A stretch of DNA of 64,000 bases from Phymatolithon calcareum (Eukaryota; Rhodophyta; Florideophyceae; Hapalidiales): NCBI GenBank assembly GCA_977006965.1, contig OZ345379.1, forward strand, positions 682,001 to 746,000, read 5' to 3'. The notes beneath the pieces are model-generated. The model did no database searches and had not been told where the DNA came from. It saw only the letters and a program-made list of their open reading frames with translations. The translations under genes and the position numbers were made by a program. Positions 41,241 to 52,455 of this stretch are shown piece after piece. Every line of letters begins with the position of its first letter. The stretch's first letter is position 1.

Positions 41241-44200
41241 ATGAACAGCGATGATGAGATTCAGTTTGGCGGCAAAGTGGATATTGGCAATGGCCTCCCG
41301 CACGATGAAGATCCTATCACTGAAGAGGATGCATGGACTGTTATTTCGGCAAACTTTCAAGAGAAGGGTCTTGTTCGTCAGCAGCTGGACTCATTCGACA
41401 TGTTCATGACGAGTACAATGCAGGTATGCGACCTTCTTTTCCTTCATGTTGAGCAATGCGATGCGTGGACCTTAGAAAACTTCCAGCTCGTCCATATGCG
41501 AATTGAGATGCAGTCGTCTCACAAATTTCGTCCGGCTGTGGCATATTGCGTTCCTGCTATATGTGAAACTGCGTAGGAGCTCATCGATCAATCGCCAGAC
41601 ATTGAGCTAATTCGAGAGGACCAGCATTTACCCGGCCAAGAAGCATTGGATGAAAAGCGCCAAGTTGTCTTGAACTTTGGACAACTGCTAATGGGCCGTC
41701 CAACATTTGAAGAGGCGGATGGAGCCTCTGCCTTACTTTACCCGAATCAGGCGCGCCTCCGAAATCTTACCTATGCTGCGCCATTGTACTGTGACGTGAC
41801 AAAAACGGAAATTGTGAAGACTGGGGAGGATGGGGACCATGAGGAAATCACAACGGATCCGGGCAAACGTGTGTTTATCGGCCGAGTGCCTATTATGCTG
41901 CGCTCCTCATTTTGCTTACTTGCAAAGTGCAACAGCGAGCTGGAACTTAATAGAGTCGGGGAATGCCATGTTGACCAAGGGGGTTATTTTGTCATCAATG
42001 GTTCTGAAAAGGTCCTACTGGCACAAGAGCGTATGTCCGCGAACCATGTTTTTGTGTTCAAGAAGTCCATGCCCTCAAAATATTCCCATGTGGCCGAAAT
42101 TCGCTCAGTTGCAGATGTCAGCAACAGACCTGCAACATCTCTATCGGTGAAATTGCTTGCTCGAGGAGGTAGCAAAGGCGGAGTTTCTGGTCAGACGATT
42201 GTGTGTACATTACCCTCAATTCGTCAAGACATTCCTATTGTGATTGTGTTTCGGGCTCTTGGTTTCCAAAATGACCATGAGGTAATGAGTCACATCTGTT
42301 ATGATTTTCGCGACGAGGAGTTGATGACAATGCTGATGGCTTCCATTGAAGAAGCTCAAGTGATTCAAGAGCAGAATGTCGCCCTCGATTTTATCGGCAA
42401 GCGAGGCGCTACGGTTGCTGTAACTAAGGATCTTCGCATCAAATATGCAAGAGAGATTCTTCAACTTGAGTTTTTGCCGCATATCGGTACTGAGCACGGC
42501 TCAGAGCTAAGAAAGGGCTATTTCCTGGGGTACATGGTGAATCGGATGCTCCAAGTGGCGTTAAACCGAAGACCCGAAGATGATCGAGACCATTATGGCA
42601 ACAAGAGGCTTGACCTCGCAGGGCCCTTGATGGCAGGGCTATTCCGTCAATTGCTGCGCAAGCTTACCAGAGATACCAAGGCGACATGCAGGCGAATCCT
42701 CAATGCTGGAGGTGACATTGACGTAACGTCAGTTATTAAGTCGTCGATTATCACTCATGGATTGAAGTATGCCCTAGCAACAGGGAACTGGAATGCTTCT
42801 TCCAGTGCTGCAGTAAAGACTGGAGTCTCGCAAGTGCTCAACCGACTGACGTTCGCGTCGTCACTGTCCCATCTTCGTCGACTTAACTCCCCCATTGGAC
42901 GAGAAGGTAAGCTGGCAAAACCAAGACAGCTGCATAACACACATTGGGGGATGATTTGCCCTGCTGAGACTCCAGAAGGCCAAGCATGTGGTCTTGTCAA
43001 GAATTTGGCCTTGATGGCTTATATATCTGTTGGCTCACTTTCTCATCCAGTGTCTTTGTTCTTGGAGGAGTGGAGCACGTCCAATCTTATGGAAATATCG
43101 GCAACCCAGGTTCATGCCGCAACTAAGGTGTTCCTTAATGGAGCTTGGGTTGGTATCCATCATAAGGCGGAGAACTTGGTGGATACTTTGCGTGACTTGC
43201 GTCGACGAAACGATATTAACTTTGAGGTCTCCATTGTACTGGACCATATGAACAAAGAGCTGAGGATATACACAGATGCTGGTCGGATCTGTCGTCCACT
43301 CTTTTTGGTCGAGCAAGACAATAACAATGTTACGGAAGGTGGTTGGCGACAACCTAAACTGAAGATCCGAAAAAAACATATTAATGCACTGACGAGGAAC
43401 ACATCTCCTGGAGGCGGGGATTCAGGGGGGGCAGTGAGCTTCCAAACTCTTGTAACACTTGGTGTTGTGGAATATGTAGACTGTGAAGAAGAGGAAACAA
43501 TCATGATTGCGATGTTAATGTCAGACTTGGCGAGGCAAAACCATTCTGCAGTTTACACCCATTGCGAAATTCATCCAGCCATGATTCTTGGTGTTTGCGG
43601 GTCTATTATTCCGTTTCCTGATCACAATCAGAGCCCAAGGAATACTTACCAGTCGGCTATGGGCAAGCAGGCAATGGGAGTTTACATCACTAACTTCAGT
43701 CTGCGGATGGATACGCAAGCACACGTTCTATACTACCCGCAGAAGCCGCTTGTGACAACAAGGGCTATGGAGCATCTGAAGTTTCGAGCATTGCCATCTG
43801 GAATCAATGCCTGCGTCGCGATTGCGTGCTACTCTGGATACAACCAAGAAGATTCCGTCATTATGTCACAATCGGCGATCGATCGAGGCTTATTCCGTTC
43901 AGTTTATTTCAGAAGTTTCAGAGATGAAGAGAAGCGCCCGCTTGCTGGACTGAAGGAGCGCTTCGAAGTCCCTCAGCGTCATGAGTGCATTAGCATGAAA
44001 CCGGGTGCGTACGACAAACTTGAAAGCGACGGGCTTGTGGCTGAGGGAACTCGTATCGCTGGTAACGATATTCTTGTCGGAAAGACTACTCCGATTGAGG
44101 CACCGCCAGGCACTGGAGAGGATCCTGTGACTGGGAATGGCATCGGAACACCTTCGATAGCGATGCTTACTGGACAGAAGACCAAGAAAGATCTATCGCA

Positions 44201-45047
44201 AGCGGCCAAGTCAACCGAGTCTGGCGTTGTTGATAAAGTTCTCGTGGCAACAAATGAAGAAGGGGCGCGTTTTGTCAAGGTTCGGCTGAGGTCCATTCGA
44301 AGACCACAAATCGGTGACAAATTTTCGTCCCGGCATGGGCAGAAGGGTACTGTTGGTATCACGTACAGGCAGGAAGACCTTCCATTCACTGTGGATGGGA
44401 TTGTGCCTGACATCATTGTGAATCCTCATGCAATTCCATCTCGGATGACAATTGGGCAGTTGATTGAATGCCTTCTCGGAAAAGTGTCCGCAATTAACGG
44501 AACTGAAGGTGACGCCACGCCGTTTACAAATGTCACGGTGGAGGATATTGCATCTCGGCTTTTGAAAAGCGGGTTCCAGCCGCATGGATGGGAACTCATG
44601 CACAATGGCCATACTGGCCGTCCTCTGGAGGCCCAGATTTTCTTGGGTCCTACGTACTACCAGCGATTGAAACATATGGTGGATGACAAGATTCATTCTC
44701 GTGCCACGGGACCAGTGACAATGCTTACCCATCAACCTCTAGAGGGTCGTGCGCGTGGCGGAGGCCTGCGATTTGGAGAAATGGAGCGTGATTGCATGAT
44801 TTCCCACGGAGCAGCTCAGTTCTTGAAAGAGCGGCTGTTGGATGTGAGCGACAAGGAACGAATTCACGTTTGCGATCTGTGCGGTCTGCTTGCTATTGCC
44901 GATTTGAGAAAGAACGTGTTCCAATGCCGTAATTGTAATAACAAGACTCTTATCAGTCAAGTTTATATTCCCTACGCTTGTAAACTCCTGTTCCAGGAAT
45001 TGATGGCGATGGCGTGCGCTCCTCGTCTCATGGTCCAGAAGCTTTAA
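41241..45047 (+). CDS. RPB2: RNA polymerase II second-largest subunit RPB2 (two exons)
   Basis: Exon 1 is 41241-41423 and exon 2 is 41577-45047; the 153-bp intron (41424-41576) has GTATGC and GCGTAG ends. The product is about 1217 residues, matching yeast RPB2. Across the length it has [47 protein letters not shown] fork sequence ([19 protein letters not shown]), [20 protein letters not shown], the active-site region [36 protein letters not shown] in the hybrid-binding region, [20 protein letters not shown], and a C-terminal zinc site CDLCGLL...CRNC. RPB2 forms half of the Pol II active centre. The intron length is a multiple of three and its only in-frame stop is the acceptor TAG. Confidence 0.99.
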
Positions 45048-46491
45048 TGCGAATAAATTGATTTTCACTACTTGCTTGGCAAAGGTATTTGGCCTGGTTC
45101 GCCAACAGCTGCTGGGTGAGTCGGGACACCTGGGCACGTGTGTATCTGTGACGACCATTGCATCGAACTTTGTTGCACCGTCGGATTCGTGCTGAATTGA
45201 CGAGCAGAACGCGTCTAAACTAGCAAGTGGAGAGGTCGAAGACGATTTGCCTACCATTACTAAAGACGATCTTTGACATTTCTTCGATGTGCAGTACGCG
45301 TCCATCGAAGGTTGCTCATAGAATATTACATTGAAAGGATTTCTGTGTGCTCCATCATGTGTTTTGTTCTTCCCTTCGAAAATTTCGTGTTTTACACTAG
45401 CGCCTATAGGAGACGCTACACAGCGCCGCCGTCCCCTCTGTTACCTCGGCCGGCACAACTACAACTAGCAGCGGTTCACTTCCCCCCCCCGACATTACAT
45501 GGACTCTAACGTAAGGCTGGGAATTAAAATAAATTCATGGGAGTGACAGTCGTACTGAAGTCTTAGCCCTCCCTTGTCCTGCGGCGATTTCCCTATTGTT
45601 ACTTCAGACCATCCCCTCGCCATTTCAACCAGAAGTCGTCCTTCACATCGAGCCCACGGACAGCGATCTGCCAGAGTGCCACAAGGGGTTTTGCCTTGGG
45701 TGCTCAGCAGACCGTCGGCAGTGGATAGGCGAACGACTTCAAGTACCAAACCGCGGGGTCAGTCCGACCGAGTCGGGCTCTTCTGCTGCTGAAGCACGCC
45801 ATGATGGCTATGGTTTCTCCGCCACAGTTGATCCACGGAGGATAATAATGCATGTGGACGACACTCCGTTTGCGAATCGTGTTGGTTTGGTTATGGAATC
45901 TCGAAAAGGCGTGAATGAAATCGACCTTGATAAAAATTTTCACCTCATGCTCGAAGTGCAGTCGGCAACGCGAAGAAGATGACGGGCAGAGAGCCGACGA
46001 GTTCGGCGACTCCGTAGAATGTACAGCTGAATAACGTGGGGAAGGGTGTGGAGTTTCTTGACAATGTGAGGAATAATGGAATGGTCCCCGTTGAGAGGAA
46101 GAAACACAAGAACATGACATAATCTTGCGTCCATACTTTGTCAACAGTCAGCCATCCAAAGTATTGTATTTCACCCTGTGTCATACTCTCGATGTTGCCA
46201 GTATTCACAACTCGGCAGTCCGCAAAAATATCCTTTCCGATTATTTTTATGGACATAATTCAATCATCTTCTCGCTTTTCCCCAACCAGAATCGAGCCTG
46301 TGTCGCCACGGGGCTCCTAGAAATGTTACCACGTGGTTTTATTGCGACTAATCATAACTTAACGCCACAATTTGGCCTACATATTCTCGAACTGAAGGAA
46401 ACTTTTTTCGGGACAGTTTCCCCGAAGCAGCTTCTCCTTCAGGATTCAGTCCCTCTTAGCGTTTCCCTTATTTCCGGTACACGGCACCGCA
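45048..46491. other. Intergenic, several unsupported frames
   Basis: Holds the RPB2 3' flank, a C-run at 45482-45490, and competing frames on both strands (128 codons at 45596-45982 plus; 146 codons at 45704-46144 minus; a hydrophobic 103 codons at 45945-46256 minus). None shows a family motif, and the opposing frames overlap each other. It might be an old, broken membrane-protein gene. Confidence 0.35.
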
Positions 46492-47535
46492 ATGGGTGTG
46501 TTAACAATCTCCAACCGGGAGTTTTTCGTGCCCTTGATCGCGGCCACGTCATTCCTATCGTGGGTTTTCTCCATCTCGAGTGCGGCAAATGTCGTGGTCG
46601 ATTCATTGCCAATCATCGGCTTCTTATACCAGCTTGGCATTCTGCCGTGGCGCAATGACGTGAACGATCTGGAGGCCCTCCTCCTCTTTTTTTCCATTTC
46701 GATCGGCACCATTCACTTCTCCATCCGGGCCATTCGCAACTTGGATGAAGGCGATCTTCGCGTCCATCTTTGGTGGACCGGTTTAGCGGGAGAGGTTATC
46801 TCCGTGCTGGTCTACTTTTACTTTTACGGTGTGAGTATTGTTCCTGTGGTTACCGGAAAGTGGACAGCTGGGGTTAAGCAGTTCGATATCTCCAAAGTCC
46901 AAATAGGGGTTGAGACTCTCAAGTGCATTTTTATTGCTTTTTCTTTGCTCGACATCGGCCGTCTTCCCCGAAAGCTTTGGAAAACGTTCTTCGTCAAGGC
47001 TGCGCAGATCGCTTTCCTATGGATTGTGTATGAGGTCTGGGACATCGCGAAGCCGAGCTCGGAGGACGAGCATGCGATTATGACGATCGTATGGACCGCC
47101 CTACAAAAGTCGAAAGCGCTGGAACTTGTCGTTGTACTCCGCACAATTTCGATTTTGTGTAACTGGACGGCCTATTTGCCTCCGAAGTCGCTGGCACAAC
47201 CGGACGACCGCTATAGCTCGCCCCACCCCTCTCCCGTTGCTACTTCCATTCCGGAATCCATTGTCGAGCGGCAAGGAAACTCAACTCGTCGTCGCCCCAC
47301 ATCAGCACATATTTCAGGATCTATCTCTCAAACACAACAACACGTTCCACTTGTCGGAATAGTGGTTCACGGGAATGAGACTGAAGAAATTGAGGTTCCG
47401 GCTGTCGATCCGCCCGAACTTTCTCTCGGACAGAGCGCGGGGCAGGGGCCCGTTCCTACACCGATCCGCAGCTATGCTGCTGTGAGTCGTTATGTGGCTC
47501 CTTTTTTCCGCCAGTTGCACTCTCGTATTCAGTAA
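46492..47535 (+). CDS. Unknown multi-span membrane protein
   Basis: A 347-residue frame not recognised as any family. Residues 1-~225 hold about six or seven hydrophobic spans, for example FFVPLIAATSFLSWVFSISS, ALLLFFSISIGTIHFSIRAI, EVISVLVYFYFYGVSIVPVV, CIFIAFSLLDIG and AAQIAFLWIVYEVWDI. The spans are separated by short charged loops (LPWRNDVNDLE, RNLDEGDLRVH). The C-terminal ~115 residues are hydrophilic, rich in Ser, Pro, Thr and Gln, as in a cytosolic tail. No signal peptide cleavage site is evident; the first span probably serves as a start signal. The even, long hydrophobic pattern makes a real gene likely. It could be lineage-specific. An upstream exon is possible. Confidence 0.6.
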   Translation: MGVLTISNREFFVPLIAATSFLSWVFSISSAANVVVDSLPIIGFLYQLGILPWRNDVNDLEALLLFFSISIGTIHFSIRAIRNLDEGDLRVHLWWTGLAGEVISVLVYFYFYGVSIVPVVTGKWTAGVKQFDISKVQIGVETLKCIFIAFSLLDIGRLPRKLWKTFFVKAAQIAFLWIVYEVWDIAKPSSEDEHAIMTIVWTALQKSKALELVVVLRTISILCNWTAYLPPKSLAQPDDRYSSPHPSPVATSIPESIVERQGNSTRRRPTSAHISGSISQTQQHVPLVGIVVHGNETEEIEVPAVDPPELSLGQSAGQGPVPTPIRSYAAVSRYVAPFFRQLHSRIQ

Positions 47536-48061
47536 CTCTCTGTTCCGAACAAGAAACGCAACCTAGAAGAAGAAGAGGGCCGTCAGGCTCGTTCTTCCTG
47601 CCTTCCCCCTGAGGGCCACTAGCTGCTGGTCCCCCATCGTAGCATCAATTATGTGATGCGTCTCTCTTCTGGATGTCATTGAACAATTGGAATGGTTTAC
47701 TTCCTGCTTCTTGGATTGTGGTCCAAATTGTTTGAGTGCCGTCCTTATCGTGGATTGTCGTCGTCATTGTTGTATTTTTGTACTCATTCCCTCATTGTTG
47801 TCCCTGTCCCCTATTCGTATTGGACACTTGCTATTCGTACTCTATGCATTGATGTTTTCTGCCATGTGCGTACCCTCTCTAACCGCGTTGTAACCTAGTA
47901 TCGTAGCATACTGCAAACTACTGGCAGAATCCATTTGTTGAGAGTCAAACTCGAGAGATTCTTGAGTCGTGTGGAAAGCACTGACTTTGTCTCAGGAAAC
48001 CTCTCGAAACAATTTGGTGCATAGCGGTGCGTAAAAATGCCCAGGATCAACGAATGTAAAC
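47536..48061. other. Intergenic, no gene seen
   Basis: 3' flank of the membrane-protein gene up to the retroelement 3' tail. Small hydrophobic frames near 47690-47900 are T-rich chance frames. Confidence 0.4.
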
Positions 48062-50072
48062 CTCTTCTTTCTTTCTTTTATTGCAGAAAAACGCCAACTT
48101 AAGTTAGTGCCTGGGGATATTTCCAAACAGCCCCTCATCGTTCACGAATTTGAGTACTTCGAGCGGCAAATTTCCTCTACCATTTTGGTGCCAACTCTAC
48201 CAATAGTCTGGTGCCTTGATACAGTCCGTCCACTACAGCGTAGGAGTAGATGCTCAACGGTCTCCTTGGTTCCCACTGAGCAGGCCTTGCATATAGGGTC
48301 GTAATCAACCGAACCATCTTGAAAACCTGTCACCAGTGAGCAACATTCTGCGGCAAGCTGATTAAGGGTAGTTTCAGCGCGTCTGTGGCTTATATTGAGC
48401 CCTGGGGGTAGGAACTGCATTCTCCTTAGCTTTGTCGAATGGTGCGGTTTGATGATGGACCGCGCGGCTTCTAGGGTTAAGGGTATATTTTGATGTGCCA
48501 CCAGACTTGACTCCGTACTGCCTCGTCGAGCAAGCTCGTCCGCTTTTTCGTTCCCAGGGAGACCACAGTGGCTTGGGATCCAAATTGCTTCTATGGTGAT
48601 CATGTCATCCATCAGCTTTCTTGTCATCTCTCCTTACATCCCTGGTTGTCCGGCCAGTGCATCCAGGGAGCTCATGCTGTCGGTAAACCAGCGAACATGT
48701 TGTCCACTTGGGATTTGCAGTTGTTCTATCGCCTTGAAAGCTCGGACCGCCGCGAATATTTCGGCGTCGAACGATGAATCCACCGCTCCTGTGCTCGTGG
48801 CAAGTTTCGACAGTGCTTCTTCCCCGCGTAAGACCAAGATGCCCACGCCGCCGACCTGATCAGATATGCTTCGGTACATATCGAGCGTGTCACCGTCTTC
48901 GTCGCAGATATTGATCCGTACGTTGGAGTTTGTGGAAACCTTCCGGTAGGCGTGTGTGTCTCCATCGTCGTACATTAGTAGGATGTCCGGTGGTTTCCGA
49001 TGTCGGGACTCAAACTTTCGGACCGCCGGATGCCTTCCATGTTGGTCTGCATTGAATGTGCTGACGGTGGCAGTGTACCATCCGTCTTCCCATCGTATCG
49101 AGACTCTTTCTTTTTCGGTTAGACTCTCGAGCGATGCGTCTGATAGTTTGCCAAGGCTACCATCCGTCCAAACTTCGATATCCGCAGGGTGCTCATTACT
49201 CATTACCTCGATGAAGCGTTCCGCTGCCGATCGTTTTCCGCCTCATCCGCCTTTGCTGAGGTTGGCGTGTAGAGAATTGAAAGCCTCTCAGACGAGCGGT
49301 CCTTCTCGATTGGAGTGTAGCGGGAACTCCGTGGCCACACAAGAATTTCTTTTGAGACAAGGAGTTCGACGCTCGACGCACGCAATGAACCTGGTAGCCG
49401 TTTCGAGGGTTTCGTGCGGTCGTTAGACGCTTTCACCACGGGTGCTTCTGAACCAATACGAAGAGCCTTCTCCATGACTATAGCCGCGTCTTCCTCGCCA
49501 AGTTGCCGCACGTTCTGCATACCGGTCAGCCTGCGTAGACTAGGAATCCTCATTCGTTTCAAGAAGCCACGAGAAACACGCGGAGTCTCGTTTCGCGCGA
49601 CCTCCCACGTGCCGAATATGTGTCTGAAACCCATGGATCGCATACGATGATGCACCATAGAGGGCGATCGGCTCGCAGTAGCTTTTTCGGAAAGTCTCCA
49701 TTGTGGCCTCGTCCGCTCCCCAACTCGTTCTGCCTAGCGCGCGCATGAATTCGGTCTTGACGTTGAGTTTTCGCGACACTTCTTGGCAGTGTTTCTTGAA
49801 GCTCATCCGCTGGTCGAAATGTACCCCTAGAAACTTGTAGTCGGTAACTGCTTCGATGGATTCACTATCAATAGTCACAGACCAGTGGAGTATGTCTTTC
49901 GGACGCCTCCCGTCAGCCGCAAAGCCTAACAAAGCTCTTCTCAAATTGCTGTATATGAGACGTTGCACTACCTCTTCTGCGAATGCCGTAGGACGGCCTG
50001 AACCCCGGTTTTCATCCAGAATTGCACAAGTTTGCAACTTTAGGCGTCCCAACAGGGTCGGGTTTCTGGATT
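48062..50072 (-). mobile_element. 5'-truncated non-LTR retrotransposon
   Basis: The minus strand codes, in order, the end of a reverse transcriptase (50052-49540: VTDYKFLGVHFDQRMSFKKH, then the thumb-like helical segment and YCEPIALYGASSYAIHG), a connecting region in another frame (49658-49203), an RNase H domain (49203-48142) and a terminal zinc-knuckle-like motif CKACSVGTKETVEHLLLRC. The catalytic half of the reverse transcriptase and everything 5' of it are missing; the element stops at about 50070, where a tandem repeat begins. The 3' end has a ~100-bp untranslated part and a (AAAG)n tail at 48064-48080. The RT thumb, RNase H and CCHC order without LTRs marks a LINE-type element. At least one frameshift and one stop make it inactive. 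Confidence 0.88.
48142..49203 (-). pseudogene. Retroelement RNase H with inserted Tudor-like segment, one in-frame stop
   Basis: From the ATG at 49203, residue Asp14 in VWTDGS, Glu148 in SSFDAEIFAAVRAF and Asp175 in WFTDSMSSL are the first three RNase H acids. After an in-frame TAA at 48634-48636 the frame continues with IWIPSHCGLPGNEKADELAR, carrying the catalytic His and last Asp. So all active-site residues are present and only a single stop breaks the domain. Between Asp14 and the next strand (GGVGILVLR at 118-126) lie about 100 extra residues. Their core, residues 31-86 (KERVSIRWEDGWYTATVSTF ... DILLMYDDGDTHAY), has the WxDGWYxAxV...YDDGD pattern of Tudor/Agenet-type domains. RNase H removes RNA from the cDNA hybrid during retrotransposition. 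Confidence 0.8.
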
Positions 50073-51900
50073 AACCACGAAGTCGAGGATACTTGGCAGC
50101 GCGTTCACCTTTGCGCACCGACAATCCTCATCTCCCAGAGCTTATGGTGTGTACAGGTGCGTGAAACCCTGCAACTGCTCCAGCGAGGGCATAAGGGCTG
50201 AGATTGCCGTGGTGATATTAGAGAGTGCTGGAACTGAGAAAAAGGAGAAGCGCTCGAGTTCGTGAACAGGTTTAGATGCATTTTACAGCGCTTCTGGAGC
50301 ATATACCGAGAAGAGTTTCGCAGAGTGACGTCGGAGCGGATGGAAATTAACAGCCTTGGCGCAGAATGCCCGTGGCTTGACCCCCTCTGTTTCTTGATGA
50401 ACAAGACCGCCTTCTCGGCACTTTGAACCGGTGGACTTTCACTGCTTCTTGGATCCAGCATTCGAAGTTCCTCTTCATCAAGTGGGAACCACAATGGAAG
50501 TGATGCACAATTGTTGTGGTCGCGATATAATTGTAGAGGATGTCGTTTTTTCGCTGCAAAGAGATACTCTACCGGCGTGGATTCTTTTACTCGTATGGCA
50601 AAGCGAACGAACCGTGAGAAGTCGACGAAATGCGACGGAACAGTGAGAAGTCGACGGAGTGCAACAGAACAGAAGTTTCGTGATTCCAATTTTGCACTTG
50701 CACTTTAGTTGCTGCAGTTTGTGCGATTGGACATCACCGGACTTCTCACAACAATTCAAATTTTGAAAAACTTGCCGACGATGCCGGACTGGGCTCCATG
50801 AGCGTTGAGACGATTGTCCTGTCATCAGCTCAAGCCACCACACCAAGAGACCCATCACATAGCCCCTCAGAGTAGTATCGCGGCACGGTCGAGCCGAAAA
50901 TGTTCGGCTTCTGGTCTTGCGGTGCATTCGGTTCGGTCGGGGGTCTTCTGCCACTACTGCATGACATTGTGAAAGATCTGTTTGGTGGTCAAGAATTCCA
51001 CGAGGATGCTGACATTGTCGAGGATACCTGGCAACGCGTTCATCTTTTCTAATGACGATGTCCACATCCCTGAGCCTGCCCGGTGCACAGGTTCGTGATT
51101 CGAATGTCCAACTCACTGGGAATGTCGCCGTCAGTCATGCAACAGCTCGAGCGCGGAGAGGACGTCTGAATTATCATTGTGATGTAAGAGAGGGCCGGAA
51201 TTGTGATAAGGAAGAAGCGATCTAGTCGGAGCTTGTGGCGTACATGCCTAGACGAGTATCACTGAGTGGCGTCATCGCAGTCGGAAGTCAACAGCACTTG
51301 TAGAGAATACACGTGGCGCAATCCCCTCTGTTTCTTCATGAAGAAGACTGCCTTCTAGGCGCTTTTCACACGTTGACTTGCACTGTTTCCTGGACCCAGC
51401 ATTTGAAGTTCCTCTCACACCGGCTGGGAACTATCGTTGCCATTATGATAACGGCAAAGGTACAATTGTTTCCGTCGCGTTCGAATTCCAGAGAATATCG
51501 TTTTTACCGCCAAAGCGATACAGTACTTTAGCGGTGCGAATTTTTCCCTCGTAGAGCAAAGCGAGCGAGCGGTGAGAACTTGAGGAAGTGCGACAAAACG
51601 AAAGATTTGTTATTCCAATTGTGCGAGTGCACTTTAGTCGCAGAAGCATGTGCGATTGGACATCATCGGTGTTCACGCAATAGCCATGGAAATTTAAAAT
51701 TTTAAAAAGTTGCTGACGATGAACGTCCTCAGCGGAGCCGGGCTCTGCTCCAGGCACATGAGCTATGAGATGACTGTTGTATCATCAGCGGAAGCTACAA
51801 AGTCAGGAGACCCATCACATTGCTCTTGAATGTGGTTCTCCCGCGAGCCAAAAACGAATCCTTGTTTCACAAGGAGGACACAATGATGGATTAGAGTTCG
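50073..51900. repeat. Two-unit degenerate tandem repeat, period about 0.94 kb
   Basis: Unit 1 (about 50075-51016) and unit 2 (about 51017-51900) are collinear head-to-tail copies. Matching landmarks are GTCGAGGATACYTGGC near 50076 and 51018, CCCCTCTGTTTCTTSATGAA near 50381 and 51323, GTGCGATTGGACATCAYCGG near 50721 and 51649, and GAGACCCATCACAT near 50850 and 51800. Identity is moderate with small indels. Neither unit has a recognisable coding domain; the minus-strand frames in both (for example SGDVQSHKLQQLKCKCKIGI and TDDVQSHMLLRLKCTRTIGI) are related but broken. The array abuts the 5' side of the truncated retroelement. Confidence 0.8.
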
Positions 51901-52455
51901 TGGTACCGTGTTGCATTTGAACTGAGAGGGTGTATGTTCGACATAAGCAAGTTGATAAAAACACACACGTACAAAAGGGACATACAATGCGTTCGTGGAA
52001 AATAACATCAACCTTTGCCGCCCCGATGCGAGCTCAGGACAAATACGAAGCAATTGGTGGTAAAGGGAGGCGAAGTACACGCCGCATTGGCGAGCACAAT
52101 AATCCAAAAGATCTAGATAGCTTTTTCCTTTGCAACCACCAACCAGATGTTCCACTCTAGCGCCAATGGTTTCCGCACTGCGAAAGTTACCCCTTCGTCC
52201 TTTGAATTCCAATTCTCGCCCTTTGCATCTACTGGTTCACGGGGCTCTCCGCAAGAGATTCCTTCGTGTCCGTCGAACCGATATTTTCAATTAAGAGAAG
52301 GGTGCGCACTGCTCGTTTACTGAAGTCAAGAACATCGGGGATCAAGAGTGCTTGATAAAAAATATCCCCAAGCTAACAAGGCGTTCGTTACTGTGCAATA
52401 GCCCTCCGCGACTAATCCGGAAAAATGATATTTGCGATACTTCAAGAATAAGAGG
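51901..52455. other. Intergenic, no gene seen
   Basis: 3' flank of the START-like gene and the faded end of the tandem repeat. A minus-strand 149-codon frame at 51763-52212 has no motif. Confidence 0.4.

Noticed and set aside
45596-45982. Plus-strand frame of 128 codons upstream of the membrane protein
   Set aside because: No motif, overlapped by open frames on the minus strand, and no splice sites linking it to the following gene.
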